DNA from: Oscillospiraceae bacterium
GTDB taxonomy: Bacteria; Bacillota; Clostridia; Oscillospirales; Oscillospiraceae
Length of the DNA: 45,381 nt
Assembly (NCBI GenBank): GCA_017415775.1
Contig: JAFQFC010000024.1
Span: forward strand, 1-45,381
Reading direction: 5' to 3'
Shown: one piece after another, positions 8,480 through 15,923 of the stretch
Layout: every line of letters starts with the position of its first letter
Position numbering within the stretch: the first letter of the stretch is position 1
The notes under the pieces: generated by a model
What the model saw: only the letters and a program-made list of their open reading frames with translations
The model's database searches: none
Told to the model about the DNA's origin: nothing
Translations under genes and position numbers: made by a program

Positions 8480-9012
8480 TCCTCGTCCTCCTGCCGGTCC
8501 TCATGGCGCTTGATGAGGATGGCCACCAGCACGATGGCGAAGAGCACCATGCAGGCCGGATTGATCACCGACAGCGTCAGCTGACCGTTATGGACAAAGT
8601 CGCCGTCCACGGCGTGCATGATGGTGGCGGGTACCTGGCACAGGGTCACCACGGTGAAGATGGCGATGCCGCTGCGGGGCGTCTGCTTCACGGTGAAGTA
8701 GGCGTCCCGGCGGATGCACTCCACCACGAACACCGCCACGGAGGCGAACATGCACAAAAAGCTGTCCACACCGGGCTTGGCCCAATGGACATCCAGCGCG
8801 CCGGAGACGATGCCGTTAACGCACAGCAGCAACAGCAGCGTCACAAAGGCCCGCTGGGCGGCAACACCCCGCTGCACCTGCTGGCGCTCGTCGTAGTCGC
8901 CGGGCTGCACGCCCCGGCGCTTCTGCACCGCCCGCACGACCATACAGACGACGGCCACTGCCAGAATACCCACCGCAAAACCGATATACCACGCCATAGA
9001 TTTTCCGTCCAT
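8476..9012 (-). CDS. Membrane protein with YDERQ motif, first gene of the exporter operon
   Basis: A 178-residue protein with about five predicted membrane segments and a charged end (IKRHEDRQEDEE). After the first helix it has YDERQQVQRGVAAQRAF; a YDERQ-plus-basic signature is common in small Firmicutes membrane proteins encoded beside YgzD-like regulators. The start at 9012 follows AAGGAGG; a longer upstream reading has no ribosome site. It may modulate the regulator or the exporter. Function unknown. Confidence 0.8.
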   Translation of the reverse strand: MDGKSMAWYIGFAVGILAVAVVCMVVRAVQKRRGVQPGDYDERQQVQRGVAAQRAFVTLLLLLCVNGIVSGALDVHWAKPGVDSFLCMFASVAVFVVECIRRDAYFTVKQTPRSGIAIFTVVTLCQVPATIMHAVDGDFVHNGQLTLSVINPACMVLFAIVLVAILIKRHEDRQEDEE

Positions 9013-9044
9013 TTGAAATTCCTCCTTGTTTTCTTCTTGAGGCG

Positions 9045-9091
9045 ATGGTATCACACGCCCGTCATTTTGTCAAGTATATATGACATTTTGT
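9045..9091 (-). promoter_or_regulatory. Promoter and candidate operator of the ABC exporter operon
   Basis: On the minus strand TTGACA (9068-9073), a 17-base spacer and TACCAT (9045-9050). A palindrome TGTCA-AGTATATA-TGACA (9068-9085) covers the -35, and TCATTTTGT is directly repeated at 9062-9070 and 9083-9091. These are good candidates for binding by the operon's XRE protein. Confidence 0.7.
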
Positions 9092-9111
9092 AAGAAGTTT
9101 TTTGCGTGGCA

Positions 9112-9345
9112 TCATTTTGCTGCGCTCAGCAGGGGCACGGCAGGTGCGAGCGGGAGCAGGGCGGCGCTGTGGATCGATGGCACGACGTGTGACCTTGGAA
9201 TGATTTTACGCCTTTGCCAGCAGGCCGTCCACCAACCTGAAGTTGCATCGGCGCCCCAGGGGCGCAACCTGAAGTCGCACAGCGAAACGTGCGGCAGAGC
9301 GCTTCTCTCCCCTTTTTTCGACAAAAATGGCAGCGCTTACAGGTT
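9112..9345. other. Gene-free stretch with degenerate hairpin repeats
   Basis: No convincing gene. CCTGAAGTTG (9236-9245) and CCTGAAGTCG (9268-9277) are spaced by a GCGCCCC-A-GGGGCGC palindrome (9251-9265). This recalls, in weaker form, the border-word arrays further along the window. Confidence 0.5.
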
Positions 9346-9349
9346 TCCA

Positions 9350-9377
9350 TTGATTTTTTGAAATTTTATGGTATACT
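9350..9377 (+). promoter_or_regulatory. Promoter upstream of murA
   Basis: TTGATT (9350-9355), a 16-base spacer and TATACT (9372-9377). It would give a leader of about 200 bases before murA. Confidence 0.6.
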
Positions 9378-9419
9378 GATGGTGTATAAAACTATATTTC
9401 GCTTCCCGCAGCAGTGGGC

Positions 9420-9485
9420 GGCGGTATTTGTTGTGCCCTTTACGGGCCTTTTTCTCGTATAAATACCGCCTGAACGGTGCTTTTT
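9420..9485 (+). promoter_or_regulatory. Structured leader of murA, possible attenuator
   Basis: GGCGGTATTT (9420-9429) pairs perfectly with AAATACCGCC (9461-9470) around an inner GCCC-TTTA-(C)GGGC hairpin. A T6 run follows at about 9481. It does not match a riboswitch class I recognise. It could be an attenuator or a terminator for a short leader RNA. Confidence 0.4.
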
Positions 9486-9583
9486 TCTTTTCTGCATCCC
9501 TTCCCCGGCGCAGCGGTATGAAGCTTTCACAAGGCGGGTATGTTATAACCGCTGTATCGACAACCTAAGAGAGGGTGCCTAAT

Positions 9584-10882
9584 TTGTATCAGTATATTAT
9601 CAACGGTGGCCAGCCTTTGTTCGGCGAGGTCACCATCAGCGGTGCCAAAAACGCCGCTGTGGCCATCATCCCCGCCGCACTGATGGTGGACGGTGTGTGC
9701 CGTATTGAGAATATTCCCCAGATCAGCGACGTGACGCTGCTGTACACCATTCTGGCCGGCCTGGGTGCCAAGGTCACCGAGATCGACGACCACACGGTGG
9801 AGATCGACAGCCGCAGCATCACCAGCACCGAGGCGGTGGATCCTCTGGTGTGCAAGATCCGTGCTTCCTACTACCTGATCGGCGCACTGCTGGGCCGTTT
9901 CGGTGAGGCCACCGTGGCCATGCCCGGCGGCTGCAACTTCGGCGTGCGGCCCATCGACCAGCATGTCAAGGGCTTCAAGGCCCTGGGCGCTGCCGTGGAC
10001 GAGGACGAGTGCGTGCACGCACAGGCCATCGGTCCCAACCGCCGTCTGGCCGGCGCCAACATCTATCTGGACGTGGTCAGCGTGGGCGCCACCATGAACG
10101 TGATGATGGCTGCCGCCATGGCCAAGGGCACCACCGTTATCGAAAACTGCGCCAAGGAACCCCACATCGTGGACCTGGCCAACTTCCTCAACTCCATGGG
10201 CGCCGACATCAAGGGCGCCGGTACCGACACCATCAAGATCCGGGGCGTGGACCGTCTGACCGGCGGCACCTACTGCATCATCCCCGACCAGATCGAGGCC
10301 GGTACCTACATGACGGCTGTGGCTGCCACCGGCGGCCAGCTGCTGATCAAGAACGTGATCCCCAAGCACATGGACTGCATCTCCGTCAAGCTGATGGAGA
10401 TGGGCGTATACGTGGAAGAGATGGACGACACGCTGCTGGTGCGCCGCACCGGTGCGCTGCGTCCCACCAACGTCAAGACCCAGCCCTACCCCGGTTTCCC
10501 CACCGACATGCAGCCCCAGATCGCCGCCGTGCTGGCGCTGGCACAGGGCCGCAGCACCGTCACCGAGGCGGTGTGGAGCAACCGCTTCCGCTACATCGAC
10601 GAGCTGAAGAAGCTGGGCGCACAGGTGGAGGTGGATGACCGCCGTGCCACCATCGACGGCGTGGAAAAGTTCCACGGTGCGCACGTGCAGGCCTGCGACC
10701 TGCGGGCCGGTGCTGCCATGGTGGTGGCCGGTCTGGCTGCCGAGGGCACCACCCAGATCAGTCAGGTGCAGTTCATCGAACGCGGCTACGAGGACATCAT
10801 CAACAAGCTGCGCTCCGTTGGCGCAGACATCTCCATCGTGCATATCCCCGACGAGCCTCTGCCCCCCGAAAGCGTGGGCTGA
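9584..10882 (+). CDS. murA: UDP-N-acetylglucosamine 1-carboxyvinyltransferase (MurA)
   Basis: It transfers enolpyruvate from PEP to UDP-GlcNAc, the first committed cytoplasmic step of peptidoglycan synthesis and the fosfomycin target. Length is about 432 residues, normal for MurA. SGAKNAA (19-25) holds the conserved Lys22/Asn23, and PGGCNFGVRPIDQHVKG carries the PEP-binding active-site Cys117, so this is a Cys-type, fosfomycin-sensitive form by sequence. The proposed start is TTG at 9584, 9 bases after AGAGAGG. An in-frame GTG at 9575 abuts the ribosome site and is less likely. Confidence 0.95.
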   Translation: MYQYIINGGQPLFGEVTISGAKNAAVAIIPAALMVDGVCRIENIPQISDVTLLYTILAGLGAKVTEIDDHTVEIDSRSITSTEAVDPLVCKIRASYYLIGALLGRFGEATVAMPGGCNFGVRPIDQHVKGFKALGAAVDEDECVHAQAIGPNRRLAGANIYLDVVSVGATMNVMMAAAMAKGTTVIENCAKEPHIVDLANFLNSMGADIKGAGTDTIKIRGVDRLTGGTYCIIPDQIEAGTYMTAVAATGGQLLIKNVIPKHMDCISVKLMEMGVYVEEMDDTLLVRRTGALRPTNVKTQPYPGFPTDMQPQIAAVLALAQGRSTVTEAVWSNRFRYIDELKKLGAQVEVDDRRATIDGVEKFHGAHVQACDLRAGAAMVVAGLAAEGTTQISQVQFIERGYEDIINKLRSVGADISIVHIPDEPLPPESVG

Positions 10883-10949
10883 GGGCCGCCGCTGCACACA
10901 GCCGGAACGACGGTATCTTTATGCCGCTCCCTTTTGGCATAACTTTTAC

Positions 10950-10989
10950 GCAGCGTTCATCCGGTTTTCCGCATGGACGCTGCTTTTTT
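10950..10989 (+). terminator. Terminator after murA
   Basis: GCAGCGTTCAT (10950-10960) pairs with ATGGACGCTGC (10973-10983), followed by T6. Confidence 0.8.
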
Positions 10990-11018
10990 ACTGTACAAAC
11001 AAGAGGTAAACACCATTG

Positions 11019-11813
11019 ATGACCCTACACACCATCGCCAGCGGCTCGGAGGGCAACTGCCTGCTCATCAGCTGCGGCGACACCCATATTTTAGTGGACG
11101 CAGGCATCTCCACCCGCCGCATCACCACGGCGCTGGCGGCGCTGGGCCTGCAGATGGCCGACATGGACGGCATTTTGCTGACCCATGCCCACCACGACCA
11201 CACCGCCGCTTTGAACATTCTGTGCAAGCACCACGAAACGCCCCTGTTCGCCTCCGCCGGTACGGCGGCCCAGGTGTGCGAGAAGTGCGGCATGGCCCAG
11301 TACCGGATGCGCATCGTGCGGCCCGGTGAGGCTTTCTCGCTGGGCGGCATCACCGTGACGCCCTTCCCCACCGCCCACGACGCCTGGGGCAGCATGGACT
11401 ATCGGCTGGACACAGAGACGGGCAGCATCGGCGTCCTCACCGACACCGGCTACGTCACCGACGAGGCCTACGACGCTCTGTGCGGCGTGGATCTTCTGGT
11501 GCTGGAGAGCAACCACGACATCGAGGCCCTGCGCTCCGGGCCCTATCCCTACTATCTCAAGGAGCGCATCGCAGGACCCCGGGGCCACCTGAGCAACGAC
11601 GATGCGGCACGGTTCGCCGCCGAAATGGCCCGCCGGGGCACGAAGGAGATCGTGCTGGCCCACCTGAGCCGGGAGAACAACACCCCCGCCATGGCCCTGC
11701 ACGCCGTACAGCGGACGCTGGAGGCCCACGGTCTTACTGCCGCCGTGACGGTGGCACCCCGCAGCGAGCTGAGCCGCTGCTACGAAGTGGAGGTTTCGCC
11801 ATGCAGAAAGTGA
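11019..11813 (+). CDS. walJ: MBL-fold metallohydrolase, WalJ/YycJ family
   Basis: A 264-residue metallo-beta-lactamase-fold protein. The dinuclear metal motif THAHHDHTAAL is near residue 56, with the usual downstream His and Asp (PTAHDAWG, LTDTGYV). SGSEGNC near the N-terminus is characteristic of the WalJ/YycJ group, linked in Firmicutes to cell-wall homeostasis and DNA-end processing. TTG at 11016 and ATG at 11019 are adjacent possible starts; ATG is preferred after AAGAGG. It overlaps rlmH by 13 bases, a pairing common in Firmicutes. The substrate is not shown by sequence. Confidence 0.9.
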   Translation: MTLHTIASGSEGNCLLISCGDTHILVDAGISTRRITTALAALGLQMADMDGILLTHAHHDHTAALNILCKHHETPLFASAGTAAQVCEKCGMAQYRMRIVRPGEAFSLGGITVTPFPTAHDAWGSMDYRLDTETGSIGVLTDTGYVTDEAYDALCGVDLLVLESNHDIEALRSGPYPYYLKERIAGPRGHLSNDDAARFAAEMARRGTKEIVLAHLSRENNTPAMALHAVQRTLEAHGLTAAVTVAPRSELSRCYEVEVSPCRK

Positions 11814-12283
11814 CCGTTCTGTGCGTGGGCAAGCTGAAAGAGAAATTCTACACCGAGGCCGCCGCCGAGTACCTCAAGCGGCTGCAGCGGCACTGCAAAT
11901 GCGAGATCATCGAGCTGCCGGAGAGCCGACTCTCCGAGGATCCCTCCCCTGCCGAAAAGCAGAAGGCGCTGGCGGCAGAGGCCGCAGCTATCCGGGAAAA
12001 GCTGCCCAAGGGCGGCGCCGTGGTGGCCATGTGCATCGAGGGCAAAACCTGCTCCAGTGAGGAGCTGTCTCGCCGCATGACGGACTTCGCCGTGGCGGGC
12101 AAGACCCAGGTCACCTTCCTCATCGGCGGCAGCGTGGGTCTCGACGAGGACTTGAAGCGGCAGGCCGACTGGCGGCTTTCCATGTCGCCCATGACCTTCC
12201 CCCACCACATGGCACGCATCATGCTTTTAGAGCAGATCTACCGGGCCTACCAGATCCAGCAGGGCACCCGGTATCATAAGTGA
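11801..12283 (+). CDS. rlmH: 23S rRNA (pseudouridine1915-N3)-methyltransferase RlmH
   Basis: A 160-residue SPOUT methyltransferase, the standard RlmH length, which methylates pseudouridine 1915 in helix 69 of 23S rRNA. KLKEKFY at the N-terminus, the FLIGGSVGLDE SAM-binding knot loop and the C-terminal HHMARIMLLEQIYRAYQI-type ending with YHK are all diagnostic. The start at 11801 follows GTGGAGGT inside the walJ end, so the two are coupled. Confidence 0.97.
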   Translation: MQKVTVLCVGKLKEKFYTEAAAEYLKRLQRHCKCEIIELPESRLSEDPSPAEKQKALAAEAAAIREKLPKGGAVVAMCIEGKTCSSEELSRRMTDFAVAGKTQVTFLIGGSVGLDEDLKRQADWRLSMSPMTFPHHMARIMLLEQIYRAYQIQQGTRYHK

Positions 12284-12310
12284 CGAGTGATAAGTAAGGA
12301 GGCATCCCCT

Positions 12311-12610
12311 ATGGACAACAGCTTCTGGGCCAGAGGCGCAGCCGGGCCGGCATGGCCTGTCAGGGCCGACGGCACCAAGGAAAAGGCCGTGCTGCTGTGC
12401 CGTGCGGCAGACAACACCGCCGGGGCGGAGATGACCATCTCCCTGCTGGCAGCATACAACATCCCCTGTTTCAAATACCAGGAAAACGACGGCGCTGCCG
12501 GTAAGGTGGTCAGCGGCTTCTCCGTGTTCGGTGCGGGGCTCTATGTCCCGGAGAGCATGGCCGAGGAGGCTGCCGCCCTGCTGGAGGCCGATGTGGAAGA
12601 AGAATCATAA
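12311..12610 (+). CDS. DUF2007-like small protein
   Basis: A 99-residue protein starting at ATG 12311 after AAGGAGG. The core AVLLCRAADNTAGAEMTISL, then LLAAYNIPCF, and the ending GLYVPESMAEEAAALLE resemble DUF2007 'putative signal transducing' proteins, in which a short alpha/beta domain ends in VPxxxAxxAxxLL. No catalytic residues are evident. It sits between rlmH and the sugar mutase and is probably cotranscribed. Function unknown. Confidence 0.75.
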   Translation: MDNSFWARGAAGPAWPVRADGTKEKAVLLCRAADNTAGAEMTISLLAAYNIPCFKYQENDGAAGKVVSGFSVFGAGLYVPESMAEEAAALLEADVEEES

Positions 12611-12645
12611 ATCCGTTTAACAAAACCGAAAGGAGTTTTTTTGAT

Positions 12646-14370
12646 ATGTCTTACATGAAGGAATACGAAAAGTGGCTCAAAAGCGGCGTGCTGACTGCCG
12701 AGGAAGTGGCAGAGCTGGAGGCCATCAAGAATGACCCCAAGGAGATCGAGAGCCGGTTCTACGGTCCTCTGGAGTTCGGTACGGCCGGTCTGCGCGGCAC
12801 CATGAAGATGGGCCTGCACCAGATGAACGTGTACGTGATCCGCTGGGCCACCCAGGGCTTTGCCGAGATCATCGCCGCCGAGGGCGAGGAAGCCAAGCAG
12901 CGTGGCGTTGCCATCTGCATGGACTGCCGCAACAACTCCGACCTCTTTGCCCGTGAGGCCGCCCGTGTCTGCGCCGCCAACGGCATCCACGTGCGCCTGT
13001 TCGAGAGCCTGCGTCCCACCCCCGAGCTGAGCTTCGCCGTCCGGGAGTACAACTGCCAGGCCGGCATCAACGTCACCGCCAGCCACAACCCCAAGGAGTA
13101 CAACGGCTACAAGGTCTACTGGGCCGACGGCGCACAGCTGCCTCCCCAGCACGCCGACGCCGTGGCGGAACGTCTGAGCAAGATCGACATTTTCGCCGAC
13201 ATCAAGACCATGGACTTTGACGAGGCCGTGGCACAGGGCCTCATCGAGATCCTGGGCGACGAGACCGACCGCCGCTTCATGGCCAACGTGGTGGCCATGA
13301 TCAACGACCGGGAGTCCATGGCTCAGGTCGCCGACCAGTTCGAAGTGGTGTTCACCCCCTTCCACGGCTGCGGCCACAAGCTGGTGCCCGAGGCACTGCG
13401 TGAGCTGGGCGTGAAGCATCTGCACTGCGTGGAAGAGCAGATGGTCATCGACGGCGATTTCCCCACCGTGGCCTCCCCCAACCCCGAGAACCCCGAGGGC
13501 TTCTATCTGGCCGTGGATCTGGCCAACAAGCACGGCGCCGACTTCATCGTGGGCACCGACCCCGACAGTGACCGTGTGGGCATCATGGTCCGTGCCAAGG
13601 ACGGCAGCTTCATCCCCGTCACCGGCAACCAGACCGGCGTGCTGCTGGTGGACTACGTGATCGGCGCTATGAAGCGTGCCGGCACCATGCCCGAAAAGCC
13701 CGTGGTCCTCAAGACCATCGTCACCACCGAGATGGCCCGCAAGGTGGCTGAGAGCAACGGCGTGACCTGCTACGACACCTTCACCGGCTTCAAGTTCATG
13801 GCCGAGAAGAAGAACGCTCTGGAAGAGAGCGGCGAGGGCAAGGTCATCATGAGCTACGAGGAGTCCTACGGCTACATGCTGGGCGACTACGTCCGGGACA
13901 AGGACGCCGTCACCGCTTCCCTCATCATCACCGAGATGGCCGCCTGGTATGCCACCCAGGGCATGACCCTGTATGACGCTCTGCAGAGCCTGTACGAGAA
14001 GTACGGCTGGTTCGGCGAGCAGACCCACAACCTGGTGATGCCGGGCCTGGACGGTCTGGAGAAGATGGCCGCCCTGATGAAGGAGCTGCGTGAGAATCCC
14101 CCCGCCCAGATCGCCGGCGTGGATGTGGTGGTCCGCAAGGACTACAAGGACGGCTCCGTCCTGTGCTGCAAGACCGGCGAGAAGAGCACCATGGAGCTCT
14201 CCGGCTCCAACGTGCTGCGCTTCGAGCTCAGTGACGGCACCGTGATCCTGGTCCGTCCCTCCGGCACCGAGCCCAAGATCAAGGTCTACGTGCTGACCAA
14301 GGGTGCCGACGCCGCTGAGCGTGACGCCAACATCGCCAAGTACGCCCAGTGGGTCAAGACCCTGAGCTGA
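12646..14370 (+). CDS. pgcA: Phospho-sugar mutase (phosphoglucomutase/phosphomannomutase)
   Basis: A 574-residue alpha-D-phosphohexomutase interconverting sugar 1- and 6-phosphates, probably glucose phosphates that feed polysaccharide and cell-wall precursors. GTAGLRG (near 46) opens domain 1, the active-site serine loop is TASHNPKEYNG (near 145), the Mg loop is DPDSDR (near 305), and the phosphate-binding loop is RPSGTEPKIKVY near the C-terminus. The length and N-terminal extension match Firmicutes PgcA-type enzymes rather than short ManB or GlmM. The ribosome site AAAGGAG lies before 12646 and a strong terminator follows. Confidence 0.93.
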   Translation: MSYMKEYEKWLKSGVLTAEEVAELEAIKNDPKEIESRFYGPLEFGTAGLRGTMKMGLHQMNVYVIRWATQGFAEIIAAEGEEAKQRGVAICMDCRNNSDLFAREAARVCAANGIHVRLFESLRPTPELSFAVREYNCQAGINVTASHNPKEYNGYKVYWADGAQLPPQHADAVAERLSKIDIFADIKTMDFDEAVAQGLIEILGDETDRRFMANVVAMINDRESMAQVADQFEVVFTPFHGCGHKLVPEALRELGVKHLHCVEEQMVIDGDFPTVASPNPENPEGFYLAVDLANKHGADFIVGTDPDSDRVGIMVRAKDGSFIPVTGNQTGVLLVDYVIGAMKRAGTMPEKPVVLKTIVTTEMARKVAESNGVTCYDTFTGFKFMAEKKNALEESGEGKVIMSYEESYGYMLGDYVRDKDAVTASLIITEMAAWYATQGMTLYDALQSLYEKYGWFGEQTHNLVMPGLDGLEKMAALMKELRENPPAQIAGVDVVVRKDYKDGSVLCCKTGEKSTMELSGSNVLRFELSDGTVILVRPSGTEPKIKVYVLTKGADAAERDANIAKYAQWVKTLS

Positions 14371-14383
14371 GGAAAAAAGTCAT

Positions 14384-14417
14384 AAAAAAAGAGAAGCCGC
14401 ACGGCTTCTCTTTTTTT
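14384..14417 (+). terminator. Terminator after the sugar mutase
   Basis: AAAAAAAGAGAAGCC-GCAC-GGCTTCTCTTTTTTT, a strong symmetric hairpin that could work in both directions. Confidence 0.92.
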
Positions 14418-14457
14418 GTTCGATGATAGGCGGGCGGGTAATCCCCGCCCCTACGTT

Positions 14458-14700
14458 TTATTCGTCACGCAGCAGTTCTTCGCAGCTGATATCCAGCGCT
14501 TTGGCCAGCGCCTTCACCTCGTAGTCCGGCACAAAGCGGTCGCCGCTTTCGATGCGCAGGATGGTCAGGTCTGTCACGTCAAAGCCCGCCAGCTGCAGCT
14601 TTTCCGCCAGCGCCCGCTGGGTCATTCCTTTCTGCTTACGCAAAAAACGCACCTTTTCACCGATGATGTTCTTTCTGTCACCGGACCAATAGATCTTCAT
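14458..14700 (-). CDS. XRE-family regulator A
   Basis: An 80-residue single-domain Cro/C1 regulator: VRFLRKQKGMTQRALAEKLQ, then DLTILRIESGDRFVPDYEVK. The start at 14700 follows AAGGGGAGAG. It is divergent from the first copy of the 54-residue protein (14797). Directly repeated CTTCTAAAGATGAA words lie between the two starts, so regulation of that pair is plausible. Confidence 0.9.
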   Translation of the reverse strand: MKIYWSGDRKNIIGEKVRFLRKQKGMTQRALAEKLQLAGFDVTDLTILRIESGDRFVPDYEVKALAKALDISCEELLRDE

Positions 14701-14711
14701 CTTGCTCTCCC

Positions 14712-14779
14712 CTTCTAAAGATGAAAGTTACTATTGATTTTATGCAAATTCCGTGATAACCTACTTCTAAAGATGAAGT
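14712..14779. promoter_or_regulatory. Candidate operators in the XRE-A/small-protein divergent region
   Basis: CTTCTAAAGATGAA occurs at 14712-14725 and 14764-14777, 52 bases apart. The second is also an inverted repeat, ACTTC-TAAAGAT-GAAGT. TTGATT at 14734-14739 may be a -35, but the -10 (TAACCT, 14757-14762) is weak. Confidence 0.5.
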
Positions 14780-14796
14780 TTTATGAGGTGGCAGAA

Positions 14797-14961
14797 ATGG
14801 AAATTTACAAGAAGATGTACTATCGCCTGTTCAACAGCATCACCGATGCACTGGCAGCGTTGGAACAGCAGAATTTCGGTGCAACGGCGGAAATTCTGCG
14901 TCAGGCGCAGATCGACAGCGAGGAGATCTATCTGGACGCAGAGGACGAGGACGAAGCATAA
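14797..14961 (+). CDS. Small conserved helical protein, copy 1
   Basis: A 54-residue protein, MEIYKKMYYRLFNSITDA followed by a predicted helical ALEQQNF...ILRQAQIDSEEIY segment and an acidic tail (DAEDEDEA). The start at 14797 follows GAGGTGG; ATG at 14773 would add eight residues without a better ribosome site. Copy 2 at 15719 is almost identical from YKKMYYR to the stop. I recognise the type as a small uncharacterised Clostridia protein with no known function. Both copies sit divergent to a helix-turn-helix gene, so a role as the regulator's partner is conceivable. Confidence 0.8.
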   Translation: MEIYKKMYYRLFNSITDALAALEQQNFGATAEILRQAQIDSEEIYLDAEDEDEA

Positions 14962-14995
14962 AGGAGCGCACCCGCTTTAGGTGCGCTCCTTTTAT
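14961..14995 (+). terminator. Terminator of small protein copy 1
   Basis: AAGGAGCGCACC-CGCTTTA-GGTGCGCTCCTTTT starts at the stop codon. It is duplicated with the gene at 15877-15909. Confidence 0.92.
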
Positions 14996-15011
14996 TCGTT
15001 CTTCGGCGGTT

Positions 15012-15360
15012 GGTTGCGGATAATTGTTGTTACGTAAACTTGCCAAATAGACGGCGAGGGTGGTTTTTTGGGGGGCGTGGGTGTGGGGGTGCGGGGGCGG
15101 CGGGCGGTTTTGTAGGGTGTGCCGACCCCAGCACACCGATTGCAGTATCCTCAGCAGACCGTCCGGAGGCCGGTCCCTACGGCACCTGGCGATAGAACCC
15201 GTAGGGGCCGATATCCTTATCGGCCCGGATGAGGACGTGCGGGAGGGGACAGAGCCCCTCCCCTACGGTGGCGGTCGGGAGAAGGCGTAGGGACCGGCGT
15301 CCCCGACGGTCCGGTGATGGCGGGCGGCAATCGGCGGGGGCAAGCCCCCGCCCTACGGTG
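15012..15360. repeat. Composite intergenic repeat, copy 2, with palindrome cluster
   Basis: A gene-free stretch. It starts with the GGATAATTGTTGTTACGTAA box, then a long G-rich run (15055-15110), GGTGTGC-CGACCCCA-GCACACC, ACCGTCCGGAGGCCGGTCCCTACG, and several hairpins bordered by GTAGGG or CCCTAC. Examples are GGGCCGATA-TCCT-TATCGGCCC, GGGAGGGG-ACAGA-GCCCCTCCC and GGCGGGG-GCAA-GCCCCCGCC. The order matches the copies near 22365 and 31695. Confidence 0.8.
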
Positions 15361-15383
15361 ATGGTCGACATAGGGATCGAAAC

Positions 15384-15419
15384 ATAAAAAGGTCATCAGA
15401 CCTCGTCTGATGACCTTTC
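15384..15419 (-). terminator. Terminator overlapping the 3' end of HTH regulator B
   Basis: AAAGGTCATCAGA (15388-15400) pairs perfectly with TCTGATGACCTTT (15406-15418). On the minus strand it is followed by TTTTTATG. The stop codon of the HTH gene (15396-15398) lies inside the stem. Confidence 0.88.
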
Positions 15420-15608
15420 CACAAAACGAACAACCTCGTTAGGGGTACAGCCAACGATGCGGCACAGTTTTTCCAGTGTGACCATGGTGATATTCTTATT
15501 CTTCTTCAAAGAGTCCAGCGTCTTATTGTCCACGCCGCCCTTTAAGAGCTGATACTGCGTCACGCCCTTTTGCTTCATGGTCGCCCACAAAGGACTGTAA
15601 TCAAACAA
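15396..15608 (-). CDS. Cro/C1-type regulator B
   Basis: A 70-residue helix-turn-helix protein: FDYSPLWATMKQKGVTQYQL, then GVDNKTLDSLKKNKNITMVT and CRIVGCTPNEVVRFVE. A TTG start at 15608 is proposed, 9 bases after GGGAGGT. GTG at 15617 is in frame but touches the ribosome site. The last codons and stop lie in the terminator stem. It is divergent from small protein copy 2, and a perfect palindrome lies between them. Confidence 0.82.
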   Translation of the reverse strand: MFDYSPLWATMKQKGVTQYQLLKGGVDNKTLDSLKKNKNITMVTLEKLCRIVGCTPNEVVRFVERSSDEV

Positions 15609-15640
15609 CGGCCACACCTCCCCCGCATTTCGTTGTTTTC

Positions 15641-15698
15641 ATTATATGAAAAAACATGCGAAAACCATATTGTGGGCATGTCCACAATATGGTATATT
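15641..15698. promoter_or_regulatory. Divergent promoters with a perfect operator palindrome
   Basis: CCATATTGTGG-GCATGT-CCACAATATGG (15665-15692). The plus-strand promoter is TTGTGG (15670-15675), 17 bases, TATATT (15693-15698), driving small protein copy 2. The minus-strand -10 TATAAT is at 15641-15646, which puts its -35 in the left half-site. Binding by regulator B would block both promoters. Confidence 0.78.
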
Positions 15699-15718
15699 GG
15701 AAGCAGGGAGGTGATTCG

Positions 15719-15877
15719 ATGTACAAGAAGATGTACTATCGCCTGTTCAACAGCATCACCGATGCACTGGCAGCGTTGGAACAGCAGAATTTCGGTGCAG
15801 CGGCGGAAATTCTGCGTCAGGCGCAGATCGACAGCGAGGAGATCTATCTGGATGCAGAGGATGAGGACGAAGCATAA
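15719..15877 (+). CDS. Small conserved helical protein, copy 2
   Basis: A 52-residue protein, MYKKMYYRLFNSITDA to DAEDEDEA, starting at 15719 after GGGAGGTG. It differs from copy 1 at the first residues and one Thr-to-Ala change (…NFGAAAE versus …NFGATAE). At the DNA level I see only three substitutions from the shared start to the stop, and the terminator is copied too. The upstream regions are unrelated, so the duplicated unit begins just inside the coding region. Confidence 0.82.
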   Translation: MYKKMYYRLFNSITDALAALEQQNFGAAAEILRQAQIDSEEIYLDAEDEDEA

Positions 15878-15909
15878 AGGAGCGCACCCGCTTTAGGTGC
15901 GCTCCTTTA
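15877..15909 (+). terminator. Terminator of small protein copy 2
   Basis: AAGGAGCGCACC-CGCTTTA-GGTGCGCTCCTTT, a copy of the 14961-14995 hairpin. Confidence 0.9.
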
Positions 15910-15923
15910 TTGTTTCTGCTTTC

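Noticed and set aside
9112-9361. Several 60-90 codon frames in the exporter/murA gap
   Set aside because: Overlapping frames on both strands through repeat-like DNA; none has a ribosome site or a protein-like pattern.
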